From Candidatus Collierbacteria bacterium (lineage in GTDB: Bacteria; Patescibacteriota; Microgenomatia; UBA1400; MFAQ01): a stretch of DNA of 7,975 bases. The position numbers and the translations under genes were made by a program. Positions 6,501 through 7,975 of the stretch are shown here, piece by piece. How positions within the stretch are numbered: the stretch's first letter is position 1; each line of letters opens with the position of its first letter. The notes under the pieces are model-generated. The model ran no database searches. It saw only the letters and a program-made list of their open reading frames with translations, and was not told the origin of the DNA. The stretch lies in the NCBI GenBank assembly GCA_023245265.1, contig JAHFKQ010000006.1:5304-13278 (forward strand), in the 5' to 3' direction.

Positions 6501-6512
6501 ATTTGTACAAAT
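6501..6512. repeat. Perfect 12-bp palindrome upstream of dnaG
   Basis: ATTTGTACAAAT is a perfect palindrome 11 bases upstream of the dnaG start, in the gap between the response regulator and dnaG. A TATAAC hexamer lies between it and the start on the minus strand (6500-6495), without a good -35. This arrangement could be an operator at an internal promoter, or chance in AT-rich sequence. Confidence 0.35.
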
Positions 6513-6543
6513 CCTGATTGATTGTACCAAAACCCAAACCGGT

Positions 6544-6921
6544 CTAGGCGGGTAAATACTTCTTCACGATTCCCGGAATATCTTTAATATCGATATTCGC
6601 TTTAACGATGTAATCCTTAGCTCCCAGCTTCATTCCCTCATTCACACTAGTCTCTTGTTCAAAGTTAGTTAGAATCACCACCGAAATATCTTTAGTGTCT
6701 GCATTTGCCCGTACAATTTTCAAAACTTCAAATCCACTTTTTATTGGCAATAAAAGATCCAATAAAATCAAGTCCGGCTTCTCCTTCAAAATCATCCTTT
6801 CGGCTTCCTCTCCATCTGTCGCTACAGACAAGTCGTAGCCCTCATCTTCGAGAGCCAAAGTCAGTGCATTTACTAACACGGCATCGTCCTCCACGATCAT
6901 CACCTTCTTTTTATTCTCCAT
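6544..6921 (-). CDS. Single-domain response regulator (CheY-like receiver)
   Basis: This 125-aa protein consists of one receiver domain that takes a phosphoryl group from a histidine kinase; no output domain follows. The acidic pocket is E11-D12-D13 (MIVEDDA), the phosphoacceptor is D55 (ILLDLLLP), the switch threonine is T85 (VILTNF), and the conserved lysine is K107 (YIVKAN), all in their usual places, so it should be phosphorylatable. It must act by protein contact. Partner and output are unknown, and no kinase gene is in the window. It is the first gene of the predicted unit with dnaG and rpoD. There is no Shine-Dalgarno, and the promoter would start transcription 2-3 bases before the ATG. 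The CheY label refers to fold only; nothing here suggests chemotaxis. Confidence 0.93.
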   Translation of the reverse strand: MENKKKVMIVEDDAVLVNALTLALEDEGYDLSVATDGEEAERMILKEKPDLILLDLLLPIKSGFEVLKIVRANADTKDISVVILTNFEQETSVNEGMKLGAKDYIVKANIDIKDIPGIVKKYLPA

Positions 6922-6929
6922 ATAAATAA

Positions 6930-6957
6930 ATCTTATCCCGTTCTACCCTAAAGTCAA
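6930..6957 (-). promoter_or_regulatory. Candidate promoter of the response regulator-dnaG-rpoD unit
   Basis: Minus strand: -35 TTGACT (6957-6952, 5 of 6), 16-base spacer, -10 TAAGAT (6935-6930, 4 of 6). Only 8 bases separate the -10 from the ATG at 6921, so the message would have a 2-3 base leader. It lies just downstream of a terminator on the same strand (6982-7010), as expected for a fresh transcription unit. Confidence 0.55.
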
Positions 6958-6977
6958 TAGATTAGTAAGATAACTTA

Positions 6978-7034
6978 CCATAAAAAATTCTCACATAAAG
7001 CAAGAATTTTCTGTGGCGGAGGAGGTGGGATTCG
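6978..7034. repeat. Direct repeat copy A: tRNA-Ser 3' end plus terminator
   Basis: This 57-bp stretch matches 7117-7173 at 56 of 57 positions (A at 6995 against C at 7134), 139 bp away. It includes, on the minus strand, the last bases of the T loop, the T-stem 3' half, the acceptor 3' strand, CCA and the terminator hairpin of tRNA-Ser, but no tRNA body. It is therefore a duplicated tRNA 3' end, either an attachment-site duplication or the remnant of a second tRNA-Ser. Confidence 0.85.
6982..7010 (-). terminator. Rho-independent terminator, duplicate copy
   Basis: The same hairpin as at 7121-7149: on the minus strand an AT-rich 11-bp stem (AAAATTCTTGC with GTGAGAATTTT, two G-T pairs), loop TTTAT, then T residues. 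It is the second terminator in series behind tRNA-Ser and shields the response regulator promoter from read-through. Confidence 0.55.
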
Positions 7035-7112
7035 CCTTCGGTCACTTCCGGTGCCTCAGGGCCTGTCTCAGCAGGTTCGTTACGAAACTGCTTCCGACTG
7101 TTCGAATCTCAC
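7025..7112. other. Structured insert with a 23-bp palindrome, bounded by inverted tRNA T-arm sequence
   Basis: Between the two tRNA-Ser 3' repeats lies unrelated sequence (7035-7116). Its ends pair: GTGGGATTCG (7025-7034, part of repeat A) with CGAATCTCAC (7103-7112), 9 of 10 bases plus one G-T on the plus strand. Inside is a near-perfect palindrome at 7070-7092, AGCAG-g-TTCGT-t-ACGAA-a-CTGCT. The insert is clearly GC-richer than the flanking AT-rich terminators. No plausible protein is encoded. It could be a small non-autonomous mobile repeat that targets tRNA 3' ends, a structured RNA, or a rearranged tRNA relic. I do not recognise the family. Confidence 0.55.
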
Positions 7113-7116
7113 TTAG

Positions 7117-7173
7117 CCATAAAAAATTCTCACCTAAAGCAAGAATTTTCTGTGGCGGAGGAGGTGGGATTCG
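7117..7173. repeat. Direct repeat copy B: native tRNA-Ser 3' end plus terminator
   Basis: This is the partner of copy A. It overlaps the functional tRNA-Ser (acceptor 3' strand and T-arm 3' half) and its terminator. The 139-bp spacing and near identity (one difference in 57) point to a recent duplication or to strong gene conversion. Confidence 0.85.
7121..7149 (-). terminator. Rho-independent terminator of tRNA-Ser
   Basis: Minus strand: AAAATTCTTGC (7149-7139), loop TTTAG, GTGAGAATTTT (7133-7123), then further T. It begins 3 bases after the encoded CCA. The stem is AT-rich, with two G-T pairs near the loop. The plus strand also ends in a T-run, so it may act in both directions. Confidence 0.65.
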
Positions 7174-7239
7174 AACCCACGTAGGCTTGCGCCTGCACGC
7201 TTTCCAAGCGTGTGGAATGGACCACTATCCGACTCCTCC
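7153..7239 (-). tRNA. tRNA-Ser (anticodon GGA)
   Basis: This 87-base type II tRNA, read on the minus strand, has acceptor GGAGGAG/CTCCTCC, anticodon stem CACGC/GCGTG with loop TTGGAAA (anticodon GGA at 7205-7203), and a long variable arm with stem AGGC/GCCT and loop GCAA, which is the serine identity feature. The T arm is GTGGG-TTCGAAT-CCCAC, the discriminator is G, and CCA is encoded (7153-7155). It decodes UCC/UCU. It lies downstream of the HAD gene on the same strand. I see no strong promoter in the 91 bases between them, so it may be processed from a longer transcript. Confidence 0.96.
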
Positions 7240-7245
7240 GAGTGA

Positions 7246-7277
7246 ACAACCGAAAGATTACCGTCTTTCGCTGTTGT
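7246..7277. repeat. Hairpin upstream of tRNA-Ser
   Basis: ACAAC-CGAAAGA (7246-7257) pairs with TCTTTCG-ct-GTTGT (7264-7277), giving 12 base pairs with a 2-base bulge and a 6-base loop. It lies 6 bases before the tRNA-Ser 5' end on the transcript side. There is no T-run, so it looks like an RNA processing or folding element and not a terminator. Confidence 0.5.
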
Positions 7278-7281
7278 GAAC

Positions 7282-7318
7282 GAGGAGGGATTGGATACGC
7301 AGTATCCGGACTCCTCCT
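7282..7318. repeat. Hairpin resembling a collapsed tRNA-Ser
   Basis: GAGGAG (7282-7287) pairs with CTCCTC (7311-7316), and inside it GGATAC (7293-7298) with GTATCC (7302-7307) around GCA. The right arm (7300-7318) nearly repeats the tRNA-Ser 5' end at 7222-7239: CAGTATCCGGACTCCTCC against CACTATCC-GACTCCTCC. The left arm recalls the tRNA's 3' side (GAGGAGG...GATT). It lies between the HAD stop and tRNA-Ser. It may be a deleted tRNA-Ser relic or an evolved hairpin; with no T-run on the minus strand, it is not an ordinary terminator of the HAD gene. Confidence 0.45.
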
Positions 7319-7330
7319 TCAGCCCTTATT

Positions 7331-7975
7331 TTACCCTAATGCCTCCACAGCCGATAGCAGCTCGTTCACATTGCCTAGATGAACCGTACTTTCAGGCACA
7401 GCACCAGTCCTATTAACCGACCAGCTTGAGCCATTATGAAGCCACATGGTGCGGGCTCCTATTCCAGCCGTCGGGATAATATCTCCATTGAGACTATCAC
7501 CTACCACCAAACATTCGGTTGCCAATACACCCAGATCTTCCATTGCCGTCTGCCAGCACTTGATATCTTTATGGCCGTTCTCATCAGCGATCACAATCGT
7601 CTCAAAGTAATCTATCATCCCGGAATACTGCAGTTTTTTCCATGTCCAATCAACATTGGCATGGGTCACTAGCCCCATTTTTACCCCAGTTCGTTTTAAA
7701 ACTTCCAAGATCGCTCTCGCCCCCGGTCGCACTCTTGGCTCCTGGTTATAGATCTCCATTAATATACCCAAATTGTCTAGGATTACTTCTTCACTTCCCT
7801 GAAACTCTGTCGCCATTTTCTCTAAGGTTTTTGCCCACCTCAAAGGATTCACCCCTACTTTTTTATATTCCTCATCATTAATTCTTCTCAGACTTTCATC
7901 CAGCGTTTTTGGGTCTATCCCCGTCTTCTCGGCTACCGTGTTCACATACTCGTCCATCTGTCGTAAAAAGATTTC
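7331..7975 (-). CDS. HAD-superfamily hydrolase (5' partial)
   Basis: This is the C-terminal part of a phosphatase-like protein of the haloacid dehalogenase superfamily. From the Met at 7957 there are 208 residues, but the frame stays open through six more codons (EIFLRQ) to the window edge. The first catalytic motif (DxDGT, which carries the nucleophile) is absent from what is visible, so the true start lies upstream of the gene as shown. Visible parts are a helical cap (about 1-75), motif II in MGLVTHAN (T99), the motif III lysine in GHKDIKCW (K130 or K133), and motif IV VVGDSLNGDI (D154, D159). Those residues fit an active Mg-dependent hydrolase; the substrate cannot be told, with pyrophosphatase- or phosphoglycolate phosphatase-like members being the nearest in layout. 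It is followed on the same strand by tRNA-Ser. Confidence 0.88.
   Translation of the reverse strand, partial: EIFLRQMDEYVNTVAEKTGIDPKTLDESLRRINDEEYKKVGVNPLRWAKTLEKMATEFQGSEEVILDNLGILMEIYNQEPRVRPGARAILEVLKRTGVKMGLVTHANVDWTWKKLQYSGMIDYFETIVIADENGHKDIKCWQTAMEDLGVLATECLVVGDSLNGDIIPTAGIGARTMWLHNGSSWSVNRTGAVPESTVHLGNVNELLSAVEALG

Noticed and set aside
6490..6537. TTG start giving DnaG 16 more residues
   Set aside because: DnaG proteins normally begin a few residues before the IDIV/TDIV helix; the ATG at 6489 fits and is a better codon.
7013..7279. 88-codon plus-strand open frame across the tRNA-Ser region
   Set aside because: It is made of antisense tRNA-Ser, the terminator repeats and the structured insert; the protein has no family features, and its GGGGIRTHVG stretch is the usual false product of reading a tRNA-Ser backwards.
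1..7975. Recoded TGA (as in Absconditabacteria/Gracilibacteria)
   Set aside because: No complete or partial gene here ends in TGA, but rpoD, dnaG and the others are full length without in-frame TGA, so nothing calls for recoding.

Overview
The window looks like a chromosomal segment of a small-genome bacterium, most likely from the Candidate Phyla Radiation (Patescibacteria, possibly Microgenomates). The basis is a compact housekeeping sigma factor and primase, the gene packing, the near absence of Shine-Dalgarno sequences, and promoters placed so close to start codons that transcripts would be leaderless. No taxonomic marker was searched, so this placement is inference. The standard genetic code fits: full-length housekeeping proteins contain no in-frame TGA.

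Left part (1-2420), accessory: the C-terminal tail of a probable single-stranded DNA-binding protein, a 132-bp AT-rich gap carrying several AGTAACT/AGTTACT repeats, a 204-aa protein with a four-cysteine zinc-ribbon-like core, and a large serine recombinase. These genes prefer AGA/AGG arginine codons more than the genes to the right. The recombinase frame runs antisense into the 3' end of a tRNA-Asn gene and takes its stop codon from that gene's anticodon loop. This suggests the right end of an integrated element lies at the tRNA-Asn 3' end. The left end is outside the window.

Middle part (2420-6921), chromosomal core: tRNA-Asn, a four-helix membrane protein of the YvlD/phage holin 4 family, and a divergently transcribed type II thymidine kinase. 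The last two share an overlapping divergent promoter region. Thymidine kinase meets, tail to tail and 3 bases apart, a minus-strand cluster read as receiver-only response regulator, then DNA primase (dnaG), then the primary sigma factor (rpoD). This is a shortened macromolecular-synthesis operon with a signalling protein where rpsU often sits in other bacteria.

Right part (6922-7975): no protein gene lies in 6922-7330. It holds the promoter of the response regulator, tRNA-Ser(GGA), and unusual repeat structure around that tRNA. The tRNA-Ser 3' end plus its terminator is present twice, 139 bp apart. The two copies flank an 82-bp insert that carries a 23-bp near-perfect palindrome and an inverted copy of the tRNA T-arm. 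On the 5' side of the tRNA are two hairpins, one of which mimics the two ends of the tRNA. The window ends inside a HAD-family hydrolase gene whose N-terminus, including the first catalytic motif, lies beyond the edge.
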